Below are positions 25,660 to 32,347 of a stretch of 32,347 bases of DNA, one piece after another. Source of the DNA: an uncultured Bacteroidota bacterium (lineage in GTDB: Bacteria; Bacteroidota; Bacteroidia; Chitinophagales; S012-47); the NCBI GenBank assembly GCA_913062655.1, contig CAJXXO010000004.1, positions 1 through 32,347 on the forward strand, given 5' to 3'. The notes beneath the pieces were generated by a model. That model worked only from the letters and a program-made list of their open reading frames with translations. It had not been told where the DNA came from and did not search any database. The first letter of the stretch is position 1, and each line of letters starts with the position of its first letter. The translations under genes were made by a program, and so were the position numbers.

Positions 25660-26676
25660 TTAGCTAACCGATTCCTCCGTATTGGGTTCACCATGCATTC
25701 GCGCCCAGAGCGCGTCCTTAAGCTGAGCAATGCCTTTACCGGTGACGGCAGAGAAAAAAACATGAGGGATATCCTGCAGGTCTGCTGCCAGCAAGCCACG
25801 GAGTTCCTCATCGGTAAGGTCACGCTTCGAGATACCCAGCAGTCGGGGTTTGGTCAGCAACACCGGGTTGTACTTGCGGCATTCTTCCAACAGCACTTCG
25901 TATTCCTTGCGGATGTCCTCACTATCGGAAGGGACGATAAAAAGCAGCACCGCATTTCGTTCAATGTGCCGTAGAAAGCGAATGCCCAGCCCCTTACCGG
26001 TATGCGCCCCTTCAATAATACCCGGTATATCGGCCATCACAAACGACTTATTGTCGTGATAGCTGACAATACCCAGATTGGGCACCAGGGTGGTAAAGGC
26101 GTACGAGGCGATCTTTGGTTTTGCTGCCGAAACAGCCGCCAAGAGGGTGGACTTTCCTGCATTGGGCAATCCTACCAGGCCCACATCAGCCAACAGCTTA
26201 AGCTCCAGTACCATCCATTCATCCCGGCCGGCTTCACCGGGAATGGATTTGCGAGGGGCTTGATTAGTAGCACTTTTAAAGTGGGTGTTCCCAATGCCCC
26301 CTTGTCCGCCCGGCAACAGGATCTTCTCTTCTCCATCTTCCGTGATCTCCAACAGCTTTTTCTCCGAGTCAGCCCTTTTGGCTACCGTACCGAGGGGCAC
26401 TTCCAGGATCACATCTTCACCATTGGCACCTGTGCGATTGCCGCCTTCACCGGGCTTGCCATCTTCTGCAATCACATGTTTACGGTACTTCAAGTGGAGG
26501 AGGGTCCACAGTTGTGAATTGCCCCGTAGTATAATGTGGCCGCCCCGGCCGCCATCGCCACCGTCAGGGCCACCTTTGGGGACAAACTTCTCCCTGCGGA
26601 AATGGGTGACGCCATTCCCTCCTTTGCCCGACCGGCAATTGATCTTCACGTAGTCAACGAAATTGCTGCCTTCCAC
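25660..26676 (-). CDS. obg: GTPase ObgE (GTG start)
   Basis: A 338-residue essential GTPase for large-subunit assembly. The glycine-rich Obg fold at the N-terminus includes CRSGKGGNG, PKGGPDGGDGGRGG and LPGGQGGIGNTHF. G-domain motifs are GLPNAGKST (about 169-177) and DIPG (about 216-219); the base-recognition motif reads SKRD, a variant that I recall from other Bacteroidota Obg. I choose the GTG at 26676, giving MEGSNFVDYVKI, because the family begins there. The ATG at 26718 would add 14 unlike residues and would lie in the terminator hairpin at 26681-26716. This start leaves only about 5 nt between the T tract and the start codon. Confidence 0.93.
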   Translation of the reverse strand: MEGSNFVDYVKINCRSGKGGNGVTHFRREKFVPKGGPDGGDGGRGGHIILRGNSQLWTLLHLKYRKHVIAEDGKPGEGGNRTGANGEDVILEVPLGTVAKRADSEKKLLEITEDGEEKILLPGGQGGIGNTHFKSATNQAPRKSIPGEAGRDEWMVLELKLLADVGLVGLPNAGKSTLLAAVSAAKPKIASYAFTTLVPNLGIVSYHDNKSFVMADIPGIIEGAHTGKGLGIRFLRHIERNAVLLFIVPSDSEDIRKEYEVLLEECRKYNPVLLTKPRLLGISKRDLTDEELRGLLAADLQDIPHVFFSAVTGKGIAQLKDALWARMHGEPNTEESVS

Positions 26677-26680
26677 AGGG

Positions 26681-26716
26681 ATAAAATAAAAAGCCGGTCT
26701 GCGCGGGCAAACCGGC
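26681..26716 (-). terminator. Intrinsic terminator after adk, directly before obg
   Basis: On the minus strand a GC-rich 10-bp stem (GCCGGTTTGC, one wobble pair, 4-nt loop CCGC) is followed by a T-rich run (TTTTTATTTT). It lies 22 nt after the adk stop and ends 4 nt before the obg GTG. It is the only well-formed intrinsic terminator on this strand in the window. Confidence 0.82.
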
Positions 26717-26738
26717 ATGTAAACTAAATGCTATTCAC

Positions 26739-27320
26739 TTACGCCAGGCTTTCGATCGCCTGGGAAAGTTTGTCAAATATCTGGTCGATATCACCCTCCC
26801 CTTCAATCGGGTGGAGCTTCCCTTGTTTGTCGTAATAGCCGGCTACCGGAGATGTCTCATTGTGGTACACCTCAATGCGTTTCTTTATCGTGTCCACATT
26901 GGTATCGTCACTGCGTCCGGAGGTCTTACCGCGGTTCAGGATGCGTTGGATCAGTTCCTCCTCACCCACTTCCAGTGCCAATACACCGGTGATGGACATA
27001 TCCTTCAGGTCCATGAGCTTATCAAGTGCTTCTGCCTGAGCTATGGTACGCGGAAACCCATCGAAGATGAAGCCCTTGGGGTTGTTTTCCAACTGCTCAT
27101 CCATCTTGGCTCCGAGCATTCCGATCACGACCTCATCTGGCACCAGCATGCCTTGGTCAATAAATTTCTTCGCTTCCAGCCCTAGTGGGGTCTCATTTTT
27201 CAATTCGTGCCGAAAAATGTCTCCAGTTGAGATGTGTACGAGAGAGAATTTGTCCGCCAGTTTTACGGACTGTGTGCCCTTACCGCTGCCGGGAGGGCCA
27301 AAAAGAACGATATTCAACAT
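26739..27320 (-). CDS. adk: Adenylate kinase
   Basis: A 193-residue short-lid adenylate kinase that interconverts ATP + AMP and 2 ADP. The P-loop is GPPGSGKG (8-15) and the AMP-binding region has ISTGDIFR; DGFPRTIAQAEAL is the signature. The lid is short (LNRGKTSGRSDD) and has no zinc-binding Cys, as usual for a 190-residue enzyme. A perfect -7 box (TAATTTTG) lies 25 nt upstream of the ATG. It is followed by a strong terminator, so it is probably a monocistronic unit. Confidence 0.96.
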   Translation of the reverse strand: MLNIVLFGPPGSGKGTQSVKLADKFSLVHISTGDIFRHELKNETPLGLEAKKFIDQGMLVPDEVVIGMLGAKMDEQLENNPKGFIFDGFPRTIAQAEALDKLMDLKDMSITGVLALEVGEEELIQRILNRGKTSGRSDDTNVDTIKKRIEVYHNETSPVAGYYDKQGKLHPIEGEGDIDQIFDKLSQAIESLA

Positions 27321-27345
27321 CGTCTGTAACGACTTTAGTGAATTG

Positions 27346-27353
27346 CAAAATTA
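27346..27353 (-). promoter_or_regulatory. Bacteroidota -7 box (TAATTTTG) of adk
   Basis: Perfect TAnnTTTG on the minus strand, 25 nt upstream of the adk ATG, in the 48-nt gap before the epimerase stop codon at 27369. No TTG at the expected -33 position. Confidence 0.5.
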
Positions 27354-27368
27354 CAAAAGCCTATCCTA

Positions 27369-28385
27369 TCAGGGGAATGGGAGGATGCCGTATTCCTGTT
27401 GATGGGTGTGCTGGTACAATTTCGCACTTTCAGAGAGGGTTTTTGACAGGGGGCGGAAGGTGAAGTTGAGGTGTTGCTGCAACTTGTCCTGCCGAAATTC
27501 ATATTCGGTAAACATATTGCGGGCTATGGCTTTCGTAATCAGGGGCCGGCTTCCCGTCAGGGCACTTCGGAAAGCTTCTATCTGGCGCAGCACCTGTATC
27601 ATCCACGGTCGGGCAGGTATGGAAGGTGGCTTAACGTGCAGCTCTTCGGCCAGCTTTTTCATCACTTCGTGGTAGGGCCGATTGTCGGCTACCACGATAA
27701 ATCGCTCCTGCTGAATGGAGCTCTCCATGATAAGATGGGCCACCTGAACCACATCACGTACATCTACAAATCCGGTTTTACCGGGCGGAAAGAATTTTTC
27801 GCCCTTGGCTACACGCTGCACAATACGCGCTGAACCGCTGTTCCACCAACCACCACCCAATATGATGCTGGGGTTCAGGATCACCGCATTCATACCTTCC
27901 ACCATCCCCCGCCATACTTCGCGTTCGGCCCGGAATTTACTGATGGCATAAGGTGAATTATATTTACTTCGCTCCCATTGATCGGCTTCGGTGATGACCG
28001 CTTTTGGCCGGTTGCGGCCAATAGCCGCTACAGAGCTCAGGTGGAGCATCCGGCCCACACCCTCGCTCAGGCACAGGTTGACCACATTGGCGGTACCTTT
28101 GGCATTGATGGCCATCATCTGGGGGATGTCTCGCTTGTCGAAGGATACCGTGGCTGCAGTATGGTACACTTTATCTACTCCTTGCATAGCTGCCGTCAAT
28201 GCAGGTACATCCAGCAAATCAGCTTCTACCCACTCTATTTTGTCTTTCACCTCCTCTACCAATGCAAATCGGCTGTTGGGTCGATGGATAGCCCGAACGG
28301 ATTCACCTTGTTGTACCAGCCACCGGGCCAGGTAGGAGCCGGTAAATCCTGTCGCGCCCGTGATCAGTGTCTTCCCCTTCATCAT
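27369..28385 (-). CDS. NAD-dependent epimerase/dehydratase (extended SDR)
   Basis: A 338-residue extended short-chain dehydrogenase. The NAD motif is GATGFTG near the N-terminus, HLSSVAAIG provides the catalytic Ser region, and YAISK carries the Tyr-x-x-x-Lys pair. NPSIILG is the usual following strand. Substrate unknown: it could act on a nucleotide sugar, a sterol-like or a flavonoid-like substrate. I choose the ATG at 28385 (or the one directly after it at 28382); the upstream open frame runs into anmK. The start overlaps the anmK stop as ATGA, so it is coupled to anmK. Confidence 0.88.
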   Translation of the reverse strand: MMKGKTLITGATGFTGSYLARWLVQQGESVRAIHRPNSRFALVEEVKDKIEWVEADLLDVPALTAAMQGVDKVYHTAATVSFDKRDIPQMMAINAKGTANVVNLCLSEGVGRMLHLSSVAAIGRNRPKAVITEADQWERSKYNSPYAISKFRAEREVWRGMVEGMNAVILNPSIILGGGWWNSGSARIVQRVAKGEKFFPPGKTGFVDVRDVVQVAHLIMESSIQQERFIVVADNRPYHEVMKKLAEELHVKPPSIPARPWMIQVLRQIEAFRSALTGSRPLITKAIARNMFTEYEFRQDKLQQHLNFTFRPLSKTLSESAKLYQHTHQQEYGILPFP

Positions 28386-29449
28386 GGTAAATATACAGCT
28401 CCTCCACAGGTGTGTTGGTGAGCGCCAGTTAGGCGAGGGAGGCTGTAAGGCAACTGCCACCAGCGCATAGCACCGAAGTAAGCAAATAGTATAGCTTCTT
28501 TTTGATCGATCACTACAGGGTCGGGTAGAACCACCCGGCCGGGCCATGCTTCCTCCACTTGTTGGTGTAGAATAGGATGATGAGCGCCCCCGCCTGTTAG
28601 CAGTAAAAGATCGGTAGGGGCCAACATTCGTCCTTGTGTTATGGATTTCAGCGCGCGCCCTACTAAAGCGGCCACAGTATGCAATTTGTCAGCTAGCTGA
28701 GCGGGGTGGGCGGCTAAAGGCGGCCAAAGGTTGTTCATTACCGCCTGTGCTTCCAATGATTTGGGAGGCTGTTCCAGGTGATAGCGCCAGTTCCAGAGCT
28801 CTTCCAAAAGGTCAGGCTGAGGGTGGCCGCCTGCACTCAATTGTCCGTCTTTATCATATGGTAAACCCATTTCTTTTGCCAGTGCATTCATTAACAAATT
28901 GCACCCTGTTAGGTCGAGACCCAACGCATCGGTTGGTAAGTGCAGATTGGCAATGCCACCCAGGTTGAGGTACCCTTTGTAGCCGGGAAACAACACCTGA
29001 TCGCCAAAGGGGGCCAAAGGTGCGCCTTGTCCCTTGTAGGCCATATCGCCAGACCGAAAATCCGTGATGGCAGGGAGGCCTGCCGCGGCTGCCAAGGTGG
29101 CGCCATGACCGATCTGATAAGAATAGCCCTTGTCTGGCGCATGGTCAACGGTGTAGCCGTGCGAGGCAATAGCCGTAGGAGCGGGAAGCTGTTGTTCGGT
29201 TAGCCAGTCCTTCACGAGCGAACCTAAACAGGTACCATAGGCGCGATCCAGGGCTAAAAGAGCGGAAGGATCCAAACCCTTGGCCGCTGAAAGTCTCGCT
29301 ATCCATTCGTCATCGAAGCCTGCTGAATGACTGTCAATCAATTGCCACCGCAGACCGGCCTCACTTTTATCGAATTGCACATACGCCATATCTACACCGT
29401 CCATGGAGGTGCCAGACATTACGCCCACAACAGCAAGAGATTCATTCAT
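28382..29449 (-). CDS. anmK: Anhydro-N-acetylmuramic acid kinase
   Basis: A 355-residue sugar kinase that converts 1,6-anhydro-MurNAc into MurNAc-6-phosphate during wall recycling. The N-terminal phosphate loop is GVMSGTSMDGVDMAYVQFDK, the family signature; further marks are TDFRSGDMAYKGQGAPLAP and LNLGGIANL, and LLLTGGGAHHPIL in the C-terminal part. Length fits. Its ATG overlaps the stop codon of the cytochrome gene by one base (TAATG), and its own stop overlaps the epimerase start by 4 nt (ATGA), so it sits in a translationally coupled set. MurNAc-6-phosphate etherase is not in the window. Confidence 0.95.
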   Translation of the reverse strand: MNESLAVVGVMSGTSMDGVDMAYVQFDKSEAGLRWQLIDSHSAGFDDEWIARLSAAKGLDPSALLALDRAYGTCLGSLVKDWLTEQQLPAPTAIASHGYTVDHAPDKGYSYQIGHGATLAAAAGLPAITDFRSGDMAYKGQGAPLAPFGDQVLFPGYKGYLNLGGIANLHLPTDALGLDLTGCNLLMNALAKEMGLPYDKDGQLSAGGHPQPDLLEELWNWRYHLEQPPKSLEAQAVMNNLWPPLAAHPAQLADKLHTVAALVGRALKSITQGRMLAPTDLLLLTGGGAHHPILHQQVEEAWPGRVVLPDPVVIDQKEAILFAYFGAMRWWQLPYSLPRLTGAHQHTCGGAVYLP

Positions 29450-29760
29450 TATTTACGCAAGGTAAGCACATAATCGGCAACAGCATCGATCTCTGCTTCG
29501 GTTAAAATTCCTTCATACGACTGCATCGTATTACGTCCATGGGTGATTACTTCCACCATGCCAGCCTTGTCCAATTCGGATTGTGCCAGGTTGGCGGCCA
29601 TATTCAGTCCAAGTTGGCCATCGGCACCATGACAGAGTTTGCAGTATTGGGTGTAGATAGCTTTCCCATCGGGTGACTCGGATGCAGCGGTGGTTGTTTT
29701 GTTGTCACCACAACTGGTTGCGACTAATACCAGGAATGCCACTATTCCAAAGGCTCTCAT
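29449..29760 (-). CDS. c-type cytochrome lipoprotein
   Basis: A 103-residue exported electron-transfer protein. The lipobox VATSC (Cys17) predicts a lipid anchor, followed by a Thr/Ala/Ser-rich linker. The haem motif CKLCH is at 40-44 and Met79 (NTMQSYEG) is a likely sixth ligand. IDAVADYVLTL is the typical final helix. It resembles a small class I cytochrome. It is preceded by feoB with 42 nt between them and is coupled by TAATG to anmK, an unexpected neighbour. I find no promoter box in the 42-nt gap, so transcription from feoA is possible. Confidence 0.93.
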   Translation of the reverse strand: MRAFGIVAFLVLVATSCGDNKTTTAASESPDGKAIYTQYCKLCHGADGQLGLNMAANLAQSELDKAGMVEVITHGRNTMQSYEGILTEAEIDAVADYVLTLRK

Positions 29761-29802
29761 AAGGGCTATTTTTTAGAAAAACCAATTAATGAACCCGGAA
29801 GT

Positions 29803-31899
29803 TTAAGCCATAAGCTGGTAGGTGATCAGGCTGGCGACATAAGCTAAACCGGTCATGTACACCAGTTGTACCATAGGCCATTTCCAACTTTTAGTTTCTC
29901 TCCGGACAATGGCCAAGGTACTCATACACTGCATGGCAAAGGCAAAAAAGACCATTAGAGACAAGCCCGTGGCCAGTGTGTATACCGGCTGATCGGTGCC
30001 GGGTTTGGTATCCGCTTGCATCCGTTCACGTACGGTCTCCACATCTTCGTCTCCGGCCTCAACACTGTAAATGGTAGCCATAGTTCCTACAAATACTTCA
30101 CGTGCTGCAAAGGAGGTGATGAGCGCAATACCCATTTTCCAATCGAAGCCCAGGGGGGCTATGGCCGGTTCAATTACCTTGCCGAAGTGACCGGCAAAGG
30201 AGTTGCGCAATTGCACGGCCTCGGCAGTGGTTTGTCCGGGTATATCCTGTGCTTCTGTCTGTGCTTTAGGGCCCACCTCCCAGCCTATATCTTGTGGTCC
30301 ATAGGATGCGAGAAACCACAGGATAATAGAAATAACCAAAATGACCTTACCCGCTTCCAGGGTAAAGATTTTTGCCTTTTCGTACATCGTCAGGAGTACA
30401 TTGCGCCAGCGTGGGGGACGATAGATCGGCATTTCCAGCAGAAATAGGCTCCTTTCTGCGGTGCGAATCAATCGGCTAAGGACAAACGCTACCGCCATAG
30501 CGGTTACCAGCCCCAACAAATAGAGGCCGAGCAAAGTCAAGCCTTGCAGACTGATAAAGCCTAACACATAATTGTTGGGTATCACCAGTGAAATCAGTAT
30601 GGTGTAAACGGGTAATCTGGCCGAGCAGCTCATCAAGGGAGTAACCAGAATAGTGATTAGCCGCTCCTTCCAGTTTCCAATATTTCTGGCGGCCATAACG
30701 GCAGGTATCGCACAAGCGAGACCACTCATCAGCGGAATTACCGACTTTCCGTTCAACCCGGCACTCCGCATGAGCCGGTCAGTGAGATAGCTTACCCGGG
30801 CCATATAACCGGTCTCTTCCATAATCGTCAGAAACCCAAAAAGTATAGCAATCTGCGGAATGAATATGACTACACCCCCTACACCCGCAATCACACCATT
30901 TACCAGCAGGTCAGTGCCCCAGCCTGCCGGCAGCGTATTGAGCAACCATTCGCTGAGTAAGGATGTGCCCGACTCAACCAGGTCCATCGGGTAGGCAGCT
31001 AGGGTGAAAATGGCCTGGAAAATGGCAAAAAGAATACCCACCAAAATCACATATCCCCAGAACCGGTGGGTTAACAGCCGGTCCAGTTTGTCGGTAAGGT
31101 TTTCATTAAGGGTAGTATTAAGTTGTAAAGCCTGTTGCAGAATTCGATTAATGCGCTGATAACGCTGCAAGGTCTCTTCGGCCTGAAATTGGGATTGCTT
31201 AAGTCCGTGCTGTTCTGCCAGCGCCTGCAAGAAGGTCAGTTTCTCTGCTGGCAGGTAGTGGAAAGACTTTGGATTGATGGCATATTGCATCAACAAGTAG
31301 GGGGACTCTTTCGGGTACACCTCTTGCGCTGCATCGATGAAGGATTGGTATTTTTTTGAAGCGGGGCAAAAGACCTGTGAAGATGGGGCTACTGGATTTT
31401 CCAAGGCACGCTTCAGTTCTTGCAATCCCGACTGCTTACGTGCATTCACCGGAATTACGGGCACCCCCAATTCTTCTTTCAGTAGGGCAATATCTAAGCT
31501 TGACCCTTCCCTTTCTACAATATCCGTCATGCTCAGTACCACCAGGGTAGGCATTTGCAAATCCAACACTTGGGAGCAAAGCAGTAGATTGCGCTTCAGG
31601 TTAGAGGCGTCTACAACAACGACCAGCGTATCCGGGTGCTCGGGATGTTGCGGGTCCAGCAACACATCATAAACGATCTCTTCATCTTGAGACTTTGGAT
31701 AGATGCTGTACGTACCCGGCAGGTCTGTTATCTTTACAAATTGGCCATTGTCCAGTGAAAAATGACCTGTCTTTTTGTCGACTGTTACGCCCGGGTAATT
31801 GCCGATTTTCTGATTGAGCCCAGTGAGTGCATTGAAAATGGATGACTTCCCACAGTTTGGGTTTCCAACTAAAGCAATTTTCGGTTCTTGCTTCCCCAT
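29803..31899 (-). CDS. feoB: Ferrous iron transporter FeoB
   Basis: A 698-residue inner-membrane Fe(II) transporter with an N-terminal G domain. G1 is GNPNCGKSS (12-20), the switch has GNYPGVTVDKKTG, and G3 is DLPG (59-62). The base-recognition motif, normally NMxD, reads SMTD (123-126). Membrane gate motifs are GLACAIPAVMAAR and TPLMSCSARLPVYTILI, each with the conserved Cys. The C-terminal AFAMQCMSTLA completes the core. Length is somewhat below the E. coli protein. FeoA begins 22 nt upstream, giving a feoAB operon without FeoC. The operon may continue into the cytochrome gene. Confidence 0.95.
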   Translation of the reverse strand: MGKQEPKIALVGNPNCGKSSIFNALTGLNQKIGNYPGVTVDKKTGHFSLDNGQFVKITDLPGTYSIYPKSQDEEIVYDVLLDPQHPEHPDTLVVVVDASNLKRNLLLCSQVLDLQMPTLVVLSMTDIVEREGSSLDIALLKEELGVPVIPVNARKQSGLQELKRALENPVAPSSQVFCPASKKYQSFIDAAQEVYPKESPYLLMQYAINPKSFHYLPAEKLTFLQALAEQHGLKQSQFQAEETLQRYQRINRILQQALQLNTTLNENLTDKLDRLLTHRFWGYVILVGILFAIFQAIFTLAAYPMDLVESGTSLLSEWLLNTLPAGWGTDLLVNGVIAGVGGVVIFIPQIAILFGFLTIMEETGYMARVSYLTDRLMRSAGLNGKSVIPLMSGLACAIPAVMAARNIGNWKERLITILVTPLMSCSARLPVYTILISLVIPNNYVLGFISLQGLTLLGLYLLGLVTAMAVAFVLSRLIRTAERSLFLLEMPIYRPPRWRNVLLTMYEKAKIFTLEAGKVILVISIILWFLASYGPQDIGWEVGPKAQTEAQDIPGQTTAEAVQLRNSFAGHFGKVIEPAIAPLGFDWKMGIALITSFAAREVFVGTMATIYSVEAGDEDVETVRERMQADTKPGTDQPVYTLATGLSLMVFFAFAMQCMSTLAIVRRETKSWKWPMVQLVYMTGLAYVASLITYQLMA

Positions 31900-31921
31900 G
31901 CCCGCTCCTCTTTTCGCTGTA

Positions 31922-32176
31922 TTAGCTTACCAATGCTGCTTCCTGAATGGCAATTTCCCTCGCCTGTTGCTTGCGTAAGCTCAGGCGGTAGCCACTTACC
32001 TTCACGGTTATAGGGTCACCTAGCGGTGCGCGGGCTACCATTGTTATAGCTTCACCAGGAATACAACCCATCTCCATCAATGCGGAGGCATCCGGGCAAG
32101 CGCTTAGGTCTTTGATGATCCCTTTTTGGCCCGGCTTTAAATCTGATAGGTGCACAGACTGTTTATTTAGATTCAT
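31922..32176 (-). CDS. feoA: FeoA family iron transport protein
   Basis: An 84-residue SH3-like protein that assists FeoB in ferrous iron uptake. It carries LKPGQKGIIKDL near the start, LMEMGCIPGEAITMVARAPL in the middle and ends with a strand rich in basic residues (GYRLSLRKQQAREI), the normal FeoA pattern. It is followed by feoB after 22 nt. A promoter with a likely metalloregulator operator (32189-32230) lies 13 nt upstream of the ATG, consistent with iron-dependent control. Confidence 0.9.
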   Translation of the reverse strand: MNLNKQSVHLSDLKPGQKGIIKDLSACPDASALMEMGCIPGEAITMVARAPLGDPITVKVSGYRLSLRKQQAREIAIQEAALVS

Positions 32177-32188
32177 TTTAAATAAGGC

Positions 32189-32219
32189 GCAAGGTAGGAG
32201 TTTGGTTTAGTAAAACCAA
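32189..32219 (-). promoter_or_regulatory. Promoter of feoAB (TTG-N20-TACCTTGC)
   Basis: On the minus strand TTG (32219-32217) is followed after 20 nt by TACCTTGC (32196-32189), which misses TAnnTTTG by two bases but has ideal spacing. The -33 element and spacer lie inside an inverted-repeat cluster, which suggests control by repression. Confidence 0.5.
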
Positions 32220-32230
32220 TGGTTTTAACC
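32202..32230. promoter_or_regulatory. Inverted-repeat operator candidate of feoAB
   Basis: Overlapping inverted repeats: TTGGTTT-AGTA-AAACCAA (32202-32219), TAAAACC-AAT-GGTTTTA (32211-32227) and GGTT-TT-AACC (32221-32230). The unit GGTTT/AAACC occurs four times in alternating orientation. It covers the -33 element and most of the spacer of the feoA promoter, so a bound regulator would block transcription. A DtxR/IdeR- or Fur-like iron sensor is the natural candidate (inference). Confidence 0.55.
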
Positions 32231-32237
32231 AGAAAGA

Positions 32238-32345
32238 TTATGGGTGTGTAGGTTGATTGTCGTGGGTTGAAGCAGAGGTGATAGGGTTGGAAAAGGCAAA
32301 ACCCTCAAGCGGCAAATCTGCAGGGGCTTCCAGTTGGTAGTCTGA
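32238..32345 (-). CDS. 3' end of an unidentified gene (partial)
   Basis: The minus strand is open from the right edge for 35 codons, ending in TAA at 32238-32240. The translated tail begins SDYQLEAPADLPLEGFAF and ends in a polar NQPTHP. Its composition is protein-like, but it is too short to identify. The competing frame in the same direction is also open but has a less protein-like composition. If real, it ends just upstream of the feoA promoter and is transcribed in the same direction. Confidence 0.4.
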   Translation of the reverse strand, partial: SDYQLEAPADLPLEGFAFSNPITSASTHDNQPTHP

Positions 32346-32347
32346 AA

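Noticed and set aside
26677..26718. ATG at 26718 as the start of obg.
   Set aside because: It would place 14 non-conserved residues ahead of the family start and would lie at the terminator hairpin of adk; the GTG at 26676 matches the family N-terminus.
1..32347. CRISPR array, insertion sequence, prophage, defence island, tRNA or rRNA.
   Set aside because: I saw no spaced direct repeats, transposase, integrase, phage or restriction-type protein, and no tRNA-like cloverleaf. All stretches longer than 150 nt are accounted for by genes or promoters.
32225..32347. Second open minus-strand frame at the right edge.
   Set aside because: It is open to a stop near 32225 but its translation is rich in Leu/Pro/Thr without protein-like patterning; the frame ending at 32238 is the better candidate.

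Overview
The window looks like a chromosomal segment of a Bacteroidota bacterium, most likely a Cytophagales/Saprospiria-type lineage (inference from gene families; no rRNA is present to place it). The signs are an Oar-like TonB-dependent receptor with the tail of a carboxypeptidase-regulatory-like domain, a PorP/SprF-family and a PorV/PorQ-family outer-membrane protein, several LxxC lipoproteins, mostly absent Shine-Dalgarno sequences, and repeated matches to the Bacteroidota promoter consensus (TTG about 20 nt upstream of TAnnTTTG). By eye the GC content is close to 50%. I see no mobile element, CRISPR array, rRNA, tRNA or phage gene; this is dense core-type genome.

Layout. 1-2914: 5'-truncated TonB-dependent receptor ending in a hairpin terminator. 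3010-4639: a small helical protein (-), then a TerB-like protein and a PP2A-like phosphatase (+). 4641-6862 (-): PorV/PorQ-type barrel translationally coupled to a beta-propeller-like lipoprotein. 6976-10395 (+): O-methyltransferase, a GH73/LysM peptidoglycan hydrolase, hypoxanthine phosphoribosyltransferase and an acetolactate-decarboxylase-like lipoprotein. 10388-12015 (-): rbfA and a LolC/E-type permease. 12141-13952 (+): MsbA-like ABC exporter. 13949-16543 (-): M1 peptidase lipoprotein. 16609-17109 (+): biotin carrier protein. 17106-18233 (-): saccharopine dehydrogenase family. 18282-18977 (+): OmpA-family protein. 18974-24340 (-): a run holding SOS-associated peptidase, thpR, acylphosphatase, PorP/SprF protein, upp, polysaccharide deacetylase and an orphan 3-hydroxyacyl-CoA dehydrogenase domain. 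24390-24776 (+): RidA. 24715-32176 (-): EamA transporter, obg, adk, an NAD-dependent epimerase, anmK, a cytochrome c lipoprotein, feoB and feoA. The right edge probably holds the last 35 codons of another minus-strand gene.

How the genes work together. Most are housekeeping: nucleotide salvage (hpt, upp, adk), ribosome assembly (rbfA, obg), wall recycling and remodelling (anmK, GH73/LysM), iron uptake (feoAB) and envelope proteins. The most distinctive points are the near-systematic overlap of stop codons between convergent genes (6 of 7 junctions overlap or are separated by 1 nt), a well-formed operator/promoter in front of feoAB, a terminator hairpin squeezed between adk and a GTG-started obg, a lipoprotein with an acetolactate decarboxylase fold that seems to lack part of the active site, and a feoAB-cytochrome-anmK-epimerase run with coupled start/stop codons. 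I did not find a clearly new multi-gene system.
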